This document shows positions 12,301-23,589 of a DNA stretch of 64,000 bases, one piece after another; positions within the stretch are counted from its first letter, which is position 1; each line of letters starts with the position of its first letter. Under the pieces are notes generated by a model. It was not told where the DNA came from. It was given only the letters and a program-made list of their open reading frames with translations, and did not search any database. Source of the DNA: Dicaeum eximium (lineage: Eukaryota > Chordata > Aves > Passeriformes > Dicaeidae). The translations under genes were made by a program, and so were the position numbers. The stretch is from positions 163,692-227,691 of the forward strand of contig VWZP01001605.1 of the NCBI GenBank assembly GCA_013396995.1. Reading direction: 5' to 3'.

Positions 12301-15300
12301 TCTCTGCACTGCAAGAAAGTGCTCCTCTCTGATATGGAAACTTCCCTCCCTACAGTGAGTCACAAACACAGTAGTCTCACCTCAGAAAAGACACAAGGTT
12401 TCCACACTTACCATAGTACAGCCCAAAGACTATGCCAGCTCCAAGGAAAGCCCCCAGGGTTTGTGCAAGGGCATAAATTGGTAGCTTGATCCAGGGCTCC
12501 CGGGCCAATAAGCACATGGCAAAAGTGACAGCTGGGTTCAGGTGTCCACCTGCAGAGAGGTTGGTGGTCAGTGTACTTTTACGGGCAGAATTCAGGTCCC
12601 AGAGTTGTGCAAGGGGCACTAGCTTCCATACCAGTGCCACACAGGAAAAGTAGGCCTGCACAACAACTGACACAAGTGAAACTCAGCCCAGGTGGAGCCC
12701 CACGTACCTGATACCTGTCCTGCGATCAAAATGCCGAGCGTTACGGCGAAGCCGAAGGCCAGGTTGACAGTCAGGAAACCTCCATGACTCCCTCTGCTGA
12801 GAATGATCTGCGCAACAGAGCCACAGCCAAAGAGCTAGGAAGAGAAAAAGAGATTGAAATTACCCTCTCTGTTTCACATCAGGGCCAGTTGCTGACCAAT
12901 GCCTGCAATTGTTCTCGTTACACCTTCATGGGCCATCATGGTCCACTCACAACTCAAAGGCTTCACAGCTTCTATCTCTGGTTGAACTATCTACACTGTA
13001 TCTCTAGAGATGGGAGGGAAAAAGAAAGGGCACAGACAAACCTGTCTCCTGGCAGGATGGACCAAAAACAGTGCCAAAATTAAAAGAAGCAAGATGGATC
13101 TACAGGAGTCTGAAATTCTTTGTCCAAATATCTAATTTTAAGATGCCAGGTGAGAAGGATAAGCCAGACATCATCCTGGTCTGAGATATTGACAGCACAA
13201 CTATTCTGATGAGGGATCTGGGTACCTTTGTGTTAAAAAGGTTAATAATTGTTTGACACAGTAGCACATAGATTGATAGGGAATTCTGTTAATGCCTGGA
13301 AATACAGTCATGGCTGAAGAAGGCCACATTCAGCCTGGCATTCACTGAGTTCTCTTTTCAGGCTCCATCAAGAAAAGTCCGTATTCAAGAGTCCACCAGC
13401 ACAGCCAGTCTTGGCCTTCTGTCCAAAATCAGGGGGGCACCAAACCAAACACTCTGGCAGACAAACGCTGTTCATTTTGAGTGATAAAACTCTTTACTAG
13501 TAGCTAAGGGATGTCTTGCTTAAAGCCATTTGATCCAACTGGATAATCCTTCTCTTCACAACTGCTCCTAAAAGCCCTCATTCCAATGCTCACCCTTAAC
13601 AACTCAAACCAGTTTTCCCCATCAATTCAGTTCAGTCATCCAGCTGCAGGCTTTCTATTTTGGCAAGTCTTTCCACTATGCAACATGTAATTTTAAAAGG
13701 TCTAAACCTGATGATCTGTATGTTTGTATCTCCCACTGGCTCCACCTGAACTGACCCTTGGTGTATTATCACTTGGATTTACCACACTGGCAGGTACTGA
13801 GAGGATCCTTAAACTAGGACAGAGATTACAGCTTGCTCATGAGATGCTCAAATCAAGGGAGCAAGGCTTGACTTATTTCTTCTCACCACATACCCATAAC
13901 TACGCCCCTGCAGAGACTTTCTACTTTCATGAGCTCCATCATCCCAGAATTACTCAATTGCCACAGAGGTGGCATCAACTCCTACAGGATAAGCCACCAA
14001 ACAGGCACAGAGGTGGCCGGGTTTGCCGTTGTCTATTCTTCAGCCAACACCAGACGTGCCCATTGAGCAACACACGATCCAAATCAGAGGCAAAGACAAA
14101 ACACATGTAACCCATCCCCTCCCATACCCTTGACAAGTGAAGAACTGCTAACAAAGCAAAGGTGCACTCAGCTTGCTTGGAAAGGAGCAGCTAGGTAGGC
14201 TGCAGGCTGATTCATGAGGTGGACACTGTACATAGGTGCCTCTTGACAAGGAAGCAGTGCCCAACACAAGGGCCTTGAGTAAAAAGAATAAAGGAAGCTG
14301 TTGAACTCTTGGTGAGGGAGGGATAGCCAGCACTGCTCTCTACTGGGTGCAGTCAGAACAGCCCCTAGTGTCCTTACCGAGCTGGGAAACCATGGCAAAG
14401 GAGACTCCAAGGCAAAGGCAGAAAATATTTGTTTATTGGCAGCAAACAGAAACAGCTGTGCCCAAACCACCAAGGGAAGCACAGCTCCAACTGAGCGAAT
14501 AAGTACAGGCTAAAGGCCAGGGTGAATCCTGTTTCTCCCTTTCCCCAGACAATCTTTGGAGAGATTTCAGAGAGTACATGGCCATGGTGTTTGCCTCTCA
14601 AAGGCCACACAGCACATCAGTCTGACCAGGGAGGGGACAAGCCCACAAAACCTGAGTTTGGCGGAGTTGACCTCCGGTGATTACTAGGGATGAAGGTATT
14701 TGTGTTATTCACACTGTAAGAACTGGCAGTTCTGCAGGTAGATGGTGGTTGGCTCGTTATCCACATACTTTTAGGTTGCAAAAACCACAGAGTAAAACTT
14801 TCCCACCTCCACCTCCCTGATGACCCACAAAGGTCTTCCCTTAAGCCGGAGGAATGCCAAGCCTGACATTTCTCAAGAGGTTATCTCGAGAGGTCATTCC
14901 CCATCCTCCTCTCCTCCATCCTACACCTGGCAGTAACTCTCCAGCTTTCCCTCAGAAGGGAGTCTATGGGCCGTGCAAAAACACCCCGAAGCCACTCCAC
15001 AGGACCATTACAAATGTTTATCAGATGAGCCGCGAGCACTATTTGGCTTAATTCAGAGTAACAGTAGAAAACTTAACCCTCAGCAGATAAAAAGAGTGCA
15101 GTGATACTTAAGGACAGGTTTGAACTTTGATATGCATGTGTTCAATTCCATCCTGCACCAGTGGAGTCCATTAAACACAAAAAATACAGTGTCATGCATG
15201 ACATCCCCCCCATGGCATTTAAGGAACCAGTTCAAGCCGTGCTCACCCAGACTTCTATGGCAAGTACCTTGACACTACACAGTTTTGTTGCGGTCGTAGC

Positions 15301-18300
15301 TAATACGATTTTTAACCACACCACTTTCACTTCTGCTCTTTGCTAGTTTTCCTCCCAATTCCTTTTCCCAGGTCAGGTGAGACCAAAGAACCTCAGCTTT
15401 CATTTTTTAGATTTCATTCGGCCACTGCTCAGAGAGAACTGTTCAGGAGCATTTAGCTTGGGTTGAAAGGCAAGGAAGGTCAAATAAAAGCAATTCAACT
15501 TTTTTCCCAGTCTGCTTTTAAGTCCATGCAGTATATTTAAGAGTTCTTAGGCAATATTGCACCACTGTGGTCAGGTACAATGGTGCACACCTAAGGGGGA
15601 GATCACACCCCCTTCTTTTGATTTTAATAACCTGCCTCCCACACCATTTTGTTTTGTGGTTTTGTTTTCCATTTGCATTTGCTGGGTTTTTGTTTTGCTT
15701 TTTCATTTGTTTGGCTTTGGTTTTGTGGGGGGGGTTGTATTTTGGTTCTGTTTTTGTGTAAAAAACCACTTCTGGAAGAATATCCAGCCAACAGAAACCC
15801 AGTTTAGCACCTCCCATGACAGTAGGTGCAGCAGTCAAGTGTTATACACCCATGATTCACTAGCCAAGTTCAAAAGTGGTTTTATAGTGCTAATAAAATA
15901 CTTGCAATAAAGTTTCACTCTGATGTGTTAAACCCGCTCTCCAAGGAATTGAAGTCAATGCACCCATTAACCAGGTTAATGGAAGCCCGCTCCCTAATTT
16001 CATTTCACTGACTCTAGCAAATCCAGCAGGGAGGCTTCTTACCACTCATGGGGTGATTCAACTTCTTGCACTGTGAAAACGAGCTAAATCCTTGTTCTGC
16101 AGGAATGGGATCAAGAGTGGCGGGGCTGACAGACTCCAGAGGGGGGAAGCAAGGAGGCACCAGCCAGAAGCAGCAGCAAATAACAGGAAAAGGCAGCACA
16201 TCGCAGGGGATACTTCACACTCGGCTCCCTTGAGCTCCCTGTGTCCAGGGCATGTTTGGAGACTGAGCAGCTGGCTTTGTCACCCAAGATAAAAACACGC
16301 TGTGTCAATCACTCAAGATAAAACACACCCTGTTTCAATGCCTGAACACATGAAGGCCCAGGAGCCAGTAAGGGCTGGTAGGAAAGAACCATGGAGGTTA
16401 AAAAGTTGCAATAGCTCATGAAGAAACAAGGCTACCGAAGGCAGCCTATTTAGGTAGACCTTGTGGAAAACAGCTTCATGTGTGAGCTTCATACATGGTG
16501 CTCAGAACTCCTCTGCACAAGAGCCAGGTTTCTTTTCTTTCTTGTCTCCTCCTTTCTTTGCCAGCGCTTTTTTACACCTTCATGTGCAACACAAAAGCCC
16601 TGAGTGCATTCGCTCTTCGACTTCAGACAGACTGGTCTCTAAATGTAGATGGGAAAGTTTCGCTGGCAGAGACCAGGAGGAGTGCAATTACCTGAGTTGC
16701 AGCTCTTCTGCCAGCAAATAACCCGGGGATTAGGCAAGAAGCCTGCTGTAAATCTACCCTAATCACCCTGGTGGATGGGAAAGACTGGTCAGCCCGTGAC
16801 GTCCTCTGGTTAATGGGAAAGATGCCAGGAGGGCAGTCAAACCATGAATCTGCTTTGAAAGAGGAGACTCGGAGATACTGACTGATGATTTTAAGTTTTG
16901 GACACACAGAGTGCATCACTCTTCATAGGGAGAAGGCAGGGAGCAAGAGCAGCATGCAGAGAACTCCACAGCTCACAAAGCCTCCATCAGACAAAAAGAC
17001 AATGCAAGGAGCACTATCCTTTATGCTTTTCCTTAAAGCATCTCTGAAACCACCAGACTGGTCATCGTTCTCAGTTTGCAAAGCAAGGAGAAACCTTAGA
17101 GCCCACAGCCCAGTTTTTTGTCCAGCACAGCTGGAGGCAGCCTGTACAGAAGCAGCCGGGCAGGAAGGGCAGCAGCAGATGGTCTGTTATGTTACAGCTT
17201 TTTATGCACCACCCACTGAACCAGAGCCAAGGCAGGGCTGCAGGGCTGAAGAGATGAGGGATTCTGAGCAAAAGTGCACCCCACATACATCGCATGCTAC
17301 GAAAGAAACATTGCACAGAGCTGGAGACATGAGCCTCCCTCAGCTCAAGAAACCTGAGCAACCTTCAGCAGAGGAGTTAGGCATTAGGGAGGAAATTCAC
17401 TGATTTAGGTTGTTCACACATACACAGAAGGAAAAACACTTATTCTGATGTCCCTAGTGTTGTTCAGACCAAGAGGTTTCAGTTGTTAGGAAGACAAGTA
17501 AGTCTGGTGGGGGTTTGCTCACAAGGTTGGGCACTCCTGGGGAAAAGCTGCCTTCCCACCCAGGGGAAGTCTTGGTGCCCAAACTGCCCTGTTTGTAGGA
17601 AGGAGAAATGTGCTTCTCCTGGAGAGAGACAGCAAGAAGGGACAGTTTTGGACAGATAGTGAAGAGCTTCAACCTCTTCTGGTGGAAGGGCTGAGGGAAA
17701 GCAGCAGCACTGCCACCTCCCATGTCCCTGTAGCCAGCAGCATAGAAACTTTGCAAGGAAGAATCAGCAGCATTCAACATGCTTACAAGGATTTCCACTC
17801 CCTTTTACAGCCTAGCAAAGCATTAACAAAGAACTTTCTTTAAAATTAAAAAAAAAAAAAAATTACATTTTCTAAATGTGACAAGCTGGGTTTAAGCAAA
17901 CCACCCCAAATCAAACAGCAACTGTGGGAACTACCCCAGACAGCTGTGGGAGGAGCAGCAACTTTAAGTTGCCAACACCTAAGTGGGGCTCCCCTTGCTG
18001 TGATCATCTCATGAGGTGAAGCTCCCCTTGCTTCCACTTTGCCGTTTTTGTTACTGTGGTCTACAGCACAGTCATACCCCAAAAAGTTACCACCTGGCCA
18101 CAAAGTCAAGGCAGCACCAATTGAAAAGCGATTAGTTGTTTTGTTCTTTCTTTGTGCCTCTACAGCAGTGATTCACAGGGAGCCCCACTCGGAAATCAGT
18201 CATAATCAGCACATTACTTCTCCTGCAAATGTAAAAGACAAACAGAGCCGGCTTTAGTATTTACAGCTAGCAGAGCAAGGCAAACAGACCGAGCCTTAAG

Positions 18301-21300
18301 AGAGGCACGGAGACCCACCACGGAACTGTGGCTTTAGTGGGTTGCTACAGTAATAACACAAACAGCAAGGGACTGGGAAAACACCTTCGGCGTTTGTAGT
18401 GCTTAACGATTGCCAGCAAGTGGTGCTTCCAACACAGGTATAAAGCTTAAGCCTAAAGTGCTACTCAAAAAGTGAATTTTGAAGAGGGGAAATGCCAATT
18501 TAAGTATCAAAGGAAATGCATGTAGAATCAGCATTACTATTTTTGCAACAATAGACACACCACCCACAGACTAAATAAAAGTTGTGCAAGGTGCTCTACA
18601 CAGCAAAAGTGGCTTGCAAGTAGACAGCAACTCGCCTTGGCATTCTTCAGGGCTTGGCTGCCTTAGCTGGATTATTTTTCTTATCTTATAAAAAAAGAGG
18701 CACTATTCTAAGAGTCCTTTCCAGCTCATACCACTCTATGATTCTACCTTCACAATCTCTTTTAAAAAATGAGAAAAATAAAATCAAGCACTAGGTTCAT
18801 TCTTACAGGCAGCAAGACTATGCAGGGATCTGCAATAGCTTTTGTCTAGAAGAGTCTGAGAGAGCTGCAGTCATTATGCAAGTGAAAGGGAGGAGGGAAG
18901 AAGCTGAAGCAGTGCCAATATCCACTGTGGGACAAGTTTTACATTACACAGTGAAATTTAAAGTAAGCTGCAAACTTTAAACAGTCTCCCTCCCTCAGGG
19001 CTTAGGAAGTTGATTTTAGTGTGAACAATATCAAACCTTAAATCCATCTCTGATAATATTCTGTTCAAACATATTTGTCCATCTCCCATAAAGAAAATTT
19101 TCATGGATTCAGGTCTTTCCTCAGGCATTTTGCTGTGAAGCCCAAAACAGATATTTACTGGGGTACAATGCACCTAAACACACACAGCTCAACCTGCTGG
19201 CAGGGTGGGAAGAAGGGACTTTTGCAAGGTACAGAATGACAATTTTTCTCCTGGGAGAAAATCCAATTCAAACAACAGTCCAGACCAACTGAAAGGGGAA
19301 GGAATTTACCTTCAAGACCCTTTCTATTCCATGTAGGTGATATAATAAAAAGAAATCAGGGTGGTAATAAAGAAAAAACTGCAAGTTTCCCTTCATTAAG
19401 ATGAATAGACTCAGACAGCATGAAATTGGAAAGGGATCAACTGGCTTGGATATTGCAAGTTGCAGTCCTGGAACCCATTTCCCTCTTGTGTATTCTGTTT
19501 TGGACTTCTGACCATGCGAGAGCAGTCACTGAGTTTGGGACTTTCCCTTTTCTCCCACAAGCGCACCTGACCTTCTCCCACATGGACACAGAATACCCAC
19601 AGCACTCTGTCCACTGCAGAGCTGCTGCAGAAGATCCTAAGTGGGTGTGAAGTCCTACAAGATGGAGTTGAGTGAGTGTGCCACTAAAACCAGTCCAGGA
19701 ACTCCTGAGCATGGTGAAGGCTCAGCCTGCAAACTTAGACACACACACACAGACTAAAACCCAAGCAGGTTTGATGCTCCTGATGATAAGGTATGTGCTG
19801 TCCTCTTCTGCCAGTGCAGTGTCCAGTGTGGCTGATGGGTGCCCATTACCACTGCCATTTTGGAGGCTGCTTATGATTTTGCACCAAACCCTTCCTCAAG
19901 CTCTGAGCAATCCCAATTCCTCTCTGCCTGAAGAGGCAAGGTGTAAGGAAATGTATTTGCTGTTGTGCCAACTGTTACAGTCAGAGGATGGACAGTCAGG
20001 GGTTTGGATCATGAGCCCTTCTGAAAGCTCAGATCCAAATGGCTGAAGGCTTGTCTTGTTTCTCAGCAATATTAGCTTTGCTATCAGGAAGCATTAATCC
20101 ACCTTACAAGACTTACCTTGTTTCAATCCTGAGACTAACAGCACCGACATCCATGATTAATAGACAGCAATCTTCTAACTGTTAATCGCTTTCCTGTCAC
20201 CTTCTACCCACCTTAATTCTAAACAACCCTTCCTAGAAAAATCAACAGGACTTGTTTGCAAATCACCAAAGCTGGGTCGCTCTGACAATAAAGCCATAGC
20301 ACCATACAAAGCTGCTTTCTTTTAAGAGTGGTAGCATTTTACATAGTCTTAGCAGAGTCCCCTAAGCTGCCATAGAAGATTCAGAAACCTCTCTTCATCA
20401 TAAAAAAAATCCCAAACTTATTTATGAAAGCATAAAATTGTGTCAGTCTTTCTGTGTTGTTCCTCAGGTACTTCATCAAGCCTTCCTCTGCCTTCAACTC
20501 TTGCAACTCTTAGATTTCTCTCCAAGCAGTTCAGCCACCAGTGACAAAGAAGCGTAAACCCACAGTCAATCTGTTGAAACCTTCAGGATTGCTCTGGATT
20601 TACACAACCTCCAGTTATTCCCTGTGCAAACACCAAGTTATTTCTGCCTCAATATACATGCACCAAACCTGTGGCCAGCTGGGCAGTCCTGTGTTTTCAG
20701 ATGCACATGCTCTAAGCCGGATATCCCTGTCATAGTTTTTTTTCACCAGTATTTACTCCACACAGCTCATACACAACTCTCCTAGCTGTTCATCTCTGCC
20801 TTTAACTTTAAAGCAAATTGCAGCCGCTCAAAACACTTGCAACATAAGGCACTTAGACACACATTAATCCTGTTTTATCGCTTATATTCCACCCCTTTGG
20901 AAACTGAGCACTAAAACAGGCAGAAGGGTTTTATCTCCATTGACCACTGAAAAACACACTGACTGATAGCAAGCACCAGGTCCCAGCTGGCTGTCAGCAG
21001 GAGCTGCTGTGGTATCGTGCAGCCCCACTGACAAGCCCCTGGGGAATCAGCAGGTGACAGCAAAGGGACACTGCAACAGCTTAAATTCTGGCTACTTCTT
21101 CCTGATGGGATGCATGGAGAAAGTAAAGAGGGGGGGGAAAAAAAAAAAAAAGCTTTCACTTCCTCGGGTGATAACACTTGGAGTATTTCAGAGCCGAGAA
21201 AATATTCCAGGGCAGACAGAAAGGAAATTTTGCATGATCTCTAGCAAAACACTTGCTGCTTACACAGAGATGTTTCGCTCCCTGCACTTCCCAGATACAC

Positions 21301-21660
21301 AGAAGCTCCTACACACACAAAAAACTCTTCAGAGCCCACATTTTGTGAGAAACCCCAATGCCTACCCTTAAGCAACATGCATTATTTTTTTCCTGTGCAC
21401 AGGGACTGTCCTCCAGACCCCTTGCAGCAGGTTGCACCAGTGCTGGGCTCATTCCCAGTGCAAACCCTGGAACCAAAGCAGCCCCTTCACCAGGACAATT
21501 CCCCCCAAGCCCATGGGTTAGAGAGCATCCCCACATGACAGCCCCCACTCACCACCAGCATCAGTGTCCCCAAGCACTCAGCCAGTGCTTGCCGCACTAA
21601 TTTGTTTCGGATCCTCAGGTGCTCCTCAATGGTAGCAAGAACGTCCTTCTGCCGCCCCAT
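9168..21660 (-). CDS. AQP3: Aquaporin-3 (aquaglyceroporin), six coding exons
   Basis: AQP3 is a plasma-membrane channel for water, glycerol and hydrogen peroxide, typical of basolateral membranes of epithelia. Coding exons are 21660-21553, 12834-12708, 12549-12412, 11079-10961, 10243-10026 and 9342-9168. They total 885 nt, giving 294 residues plus TGA (human AQP3: 292). All five introns are GT-AG and every junction keeps frame. The translation starts MGRQK and ends VKHKERV, closely matching mammalian AQP3. NPA motifs are at residues 83-85 and 215-217, the second followed by R218 and D219, as expected for a glycerol-conducting aquaporin. F63, G203, Y212 and R218 match the human AQP3 selectivity filter. 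N141-A-T143 keeps the extracellular glycosylation site. H53, Y124, S152 and H154, linked to pH gating in human AQP3, are kept. Cys40 is present but position 11 is Ile, not Cys. The ATG has G at -3 and +4 and no in-frame upstream ATG was seen. AQP7, 9 and 10 were considered; the termini fit AQP3 best. Confidence 0.97.
9343..10025 (-). other. AQP3: AQP3 intron 5 (683 bp)
   Basis: GTAAGT to TTCCAG intron, carrying a (CA)8 dinucleotide run at 9511-9526. Nothing else recognised. Confidence 0.85.
9511..9526 (+). repeat. (CA)8 microsatellite in AQP3 intron 5
   Basis: Eight CA units, 170 nt into intron 5 from the exon 6 side. Confidence 0.85.
10026..10243 (-). CDS. AQP3: AQP3 coding exon 5
   Basis: Encodes residues 165-236 and two bases of codon 237: helices 4 and 5 ([20 protein letters not shown], then GLEAFTVGFVVLVIGTSMG), the second NPA loop (YAVNPARDFGPRLF, residues 212-225) and the start of loop toward helix 6. 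G203, Y212 and R218 of the selectivity filter lie here. Acceptor CTCTCCAG and donor GTAAGT flank it. Confidence 0.97.
10244..10960 (-). other. AQP3: AQP3 intron 4 (717 bp)
   Basis: GTAAGA to CTCCAG intron. No repeat or exon recognised. Confidence 0.85.
10961..11079 (-). CDS. AQP3: AQP3 coding exon 4
   Basis: Encodes the rest of codon 125 to residue 164: the large extracellular loop C and the lead into helix 4 (DAIWAFDNNQLTVVGKNATAG, then IFATYPSEHLNVVNGFFDQ). It carries the N141-A-T143 glycosylation sequon plus S152 and H154. Acceptor CCTCTAG and donor GTAAGA are present. This loop is the least conserved part compared with human AQP3. Confidence 0.96.
11080..12411 (-). other. AQP3: AQP3 intron 3 (1.3 kb)
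   Basis: GTAAGT to CTCTAG intron. It contains a possible MIR relic at about 11865-11920. An 89-codon plus-strand frame at 11761-12030 overlaps that relic and is not considered coding. Nothing else was recognised. Confidence 0.85.
11865..11920 (-). mobile_element. Possible MIR relic in AQP3 intron 3
   Basis: CTTTTGATGATGAAAAGCACACAGGGGAAACAGAGGCACGAGG resembles the reversed MIR segment with GATGAGGAAACTGAGGCAC. Short and weak. Confidence 0.3.
12412..12549 (-). CDS. AQP3: AQP3 coding exon 3
   Basis: Encodes residues 79-124 and the first base of codon 125. It contains the first NPA motif (GGHLNPAVTFAM, residues 79-90) in the half-helix of loop B, then REPWIKLPIYALAQTLGAFLGAGIVFGLYY of helix 3. 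A CTCTCTGCAG acceptor and a GTAAGT donor flank it. The intron on its 5' side is only 158 bp. Confidence 0.97.
12708..12834 (-). CDS. AQP3: AQP3 coding exon 2
   Basis: Encodes residues 37-78 and the first base of codon 79. A pyrimidine-rich CTAG acceptor precedes LFGCGSVAQ, and a GTACGT donor follows GQVS. It covers the end of helix 1, the first extracellular loop (H53) and helix 2, including F63 of the selectivity filter and Cys40. The exon is too short to appear as a long open frame, but the splice sites and the fit to AQP3 are clear. Length is 127 nt, which I recall as the human exon length. Confidence 0.96.
15640..15765 (+). repeat. G/T-rich tract in AQP3 intron 1
   Basis: Long mixed TTTTG/TTTG units with an eight-base G run near 15727-15735. 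Almost no A or C. On the AQP3 transcript strand this is an A/C-rich tract. Confidence 0.6.
18708..18748 (+). mobile_element. CR1 3' tail in AQP3 intron 1
   Basis: GTCCTTTCCAGCTCATACC followed by ACTCTATGATTCTAC is the common CR1 terminus with its ATTCTATG-type end repeats. Only the extreme 3' end is clear. Confidence 0.55.
21553..21660 (-). CDS. AQP3: AQP3 coding exon 1
   Basis: Encodes residues 1-36: the cytoplasmic N-terminus and the start of the first membrane helix (RQALAECLGTLMLV). It begins with the ATG at 21660-21658 and ends on a codon boundary at a GTGAGT donor (21552-21547). Residue 11 is Ile where human AQP3 has Cys. Confidence 0.96.
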
Positions 21661-21751
21661 CGCAGTAGAGGTGCTTCTCAAGTGGTGTCAGGGAAAAAGA
21701 AGCAGCTGACAAAGCCTCAGCAAAGTTTCTTCTCCAACACAGCTGCCTTTG

Positions 21752-21763
21752 CTTATAAATAAG
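21752..21763 (-). promoter_or_regulatory. AQP3: TATA-like box of AQP3
   Basis: On the gene strand the sequence reads CTTATTTATAAG. It lies about 95 nt upstream of the ATG, which would place the transcription start near 21727 and leave a 5' UTR of about 65-70 nt. The human AQP3 promoter is also reported to have a TATA box. No CpG island surrounds it. Confidence 0.55.
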
Positions 21764-21794
21764 TTCATCGATGCCTGACACACCTCCTGGGTAA

Positions 21795-21812
21795 CCACAC
21801 CCCTTCCACCCG
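21795..21812 (-). promoter_or_regulatory. AQP3: CACCC/Sp1-KLF-type boxes upstream of AQP3
   Basis: Two GT-box motifs, CCACACCCC (21795-21803) and CCACCCG (21806-21812) as read on the plus strand, sit about 35-60 nt upstream of the TATA-like box. Such boxes bind Sp1 and KLF factors, and Sp1 sites are known in the human AQP3 promoter. Occupancy is inferred. Confidence 0.4.
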
Positions 21813-21829
21813 CTCTTCAAACCCAACTT

Positions 21830-23589
21830 TTTTTTTCCTGCCTTTCAGCACGAGACAGCGTGGGTGGTTTTTTTCATTTCCCTTATTGCTTGCATAGGTG
21901 AGCAAAAGATTCAGGAGCTTCGTAAGAAGAAGGAATTTAATGTGTCCTGCTGAAGCCACTGCTGTTTTCATTGCCACCTAAAATGCAGGGCCATATCTGC
22001 CCTTCTCCAGCTCCAGTTAAATGCATAGACTGAGCAGTGCCTTACCTATTTGTGTGAGCGTGATACCCTGTGTTCAGATTTCCTTCCCTCCCAAGCGTTT
22101 GCAGGGTGGGAAAGTGATGTGTGCTCCTGTGGTGGTTCAGAGGCTTTGCTTTGACAGAAAAAGTGGGGGGCAGAAGGGTTTGAACCCCCACAGCTGAGTC
22201 CAAGGCTCTCCCAAGCTCCAGCAGTTACCCAGCTGTAGCTGGTACTGTGAACATGAACGAGACCAAATGTCTTTCCGTGGAAATCTACATTTGGGTCCAA
22301 ACTCTTCTGTGTTATTACAACTTATCTCACCCTCCTAGAGCTTTGGGAGAGCCCTTGCAGCCCAGTCCCCCTGAAAGCTGTAAAGAAAAGACATGAGACC
22401 CCCAGTGCAGAGCCAATCCCCATTACAGGACCTGAGTGAGGAACCCACAGACTTACCAAACCACACAGGAAACAACCCTTGCTGCCTTTTCATCACCAGT
22501 AACATCCTCTATCACTCTAGGACTATTCCACAAGATAGCCTGGATGAAAACAGTCCCAGTCTGTACCATCTGAGGTGAGGACTGCTAACAGGACATGTGC
22601 AGCTCATGGCATCTGGTTTTTGTTAAGCGAGCTGTAAAAATTCCCTGGGCTCCTTGACTCACCAGGTCTTGATGCAGAGCAGCAGGGCTGAATTTGCAGG
22701 ACTGAATGGGACCCCTTTCCTTGATTTGTTCCCCCACCTTCTCTACAAAGCCACAGATGCCCAGCTTTTCCTCTTCCCCTTATTTAACCATCAACTTTCC
22801 TGTGGAAAAACCAGAGCCTTTTAGTACAGTGGTGAATGGGCCTTTATTTTGTACAGAAACTGCAGCCAACACGAAAAGCAGTCAGGAATGTGGCTAAGAA
22901 AGCAATAATGTGTGAGGAATCAAATACAGGGAAACACTCAAGTCCAAACATAATTACAGGGGCAGGAAACTTTCCTCGTAATTTTGTGCTCAAGCCCAGT
23001 CTGGGACTGCCAGCATCAATGGGGTCCTCTGAACTACAGTGAGTGTTCCATCAGCCCCATGCTTGCTTGCTTGCTGCAGTGAGGGTTTGCAAACCAGTGC
23101 TCAAGACACACATTTTCAACCTTCCCTCATATCTCTCCCCTCATCACCTTGCAGAGCATCACCACAGCCATGGAGGCTCCTCAATTCCTCCTGCACTCCC
23201 TTCTCCTCTATATTCTGCCCTGTCCTTTTACCCTGATGCTTATCAAAGCTATCACAGCCAGAAATTAAGCTGTATGTTGGGTTTTTCACCCTTTTGGCAG
23301 TTCCCAAGGTAAACCACACGGCCATGGGTGTGTAGATGCTGTGTTCTGTGGAGTAGTTTTATTGAGATTTATTTAGGCTACTTCCCATTCCTTCCCTGGT
23401 GGTGGAGAGGGGGCCATCAGACCAGAGACAGAAGCAAAAAGCATGAGGGGGTGTGATGTTCTCCAAGCAGGTAGGAACATTTCTTCTGTCTCCAGCATCT
23501 GAGGCTCTCTGAGTTACAAGCTGAGGATACAGGCATTTCCTCACAAACAGTGAAGGGAGGGGAGATATCAAGGTTCCAGGGTTGATCGT
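21830..23589. other. AQP3 upstream flank
   Basis: No exon or repeat recognised up to the solo LTR. Distal AQP3 control elements may lie here but no specific site can be named. Confidence 0.6.

Larger units (their letters stand above)
12835..21552 (-). other. AQP3: AQP3 intron 1 (8.7 kb)
   Basis: By far the longest intron of the gene, GTGAGT to CTAG. It holds no supported exon. Contents seen: a G/T-rich tract with an eight-base G run at about 15640-15765, a 15-base A run at 17848-17862, a CR1 tail at 18708-18748, a short (AC)n at 19738-19753 and a G8/A14 tract at 21130-21151. Open frames up to 172 codons occur, but none resembles a known protein. Confidence 0.85.

Noticed and set aside
16885..17403. 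172-codon frame in AQP3 intron 1 as a nested gene
   Set aside because: No domain, no splice partners and no conserved-looking segment; length is within chance for the window.
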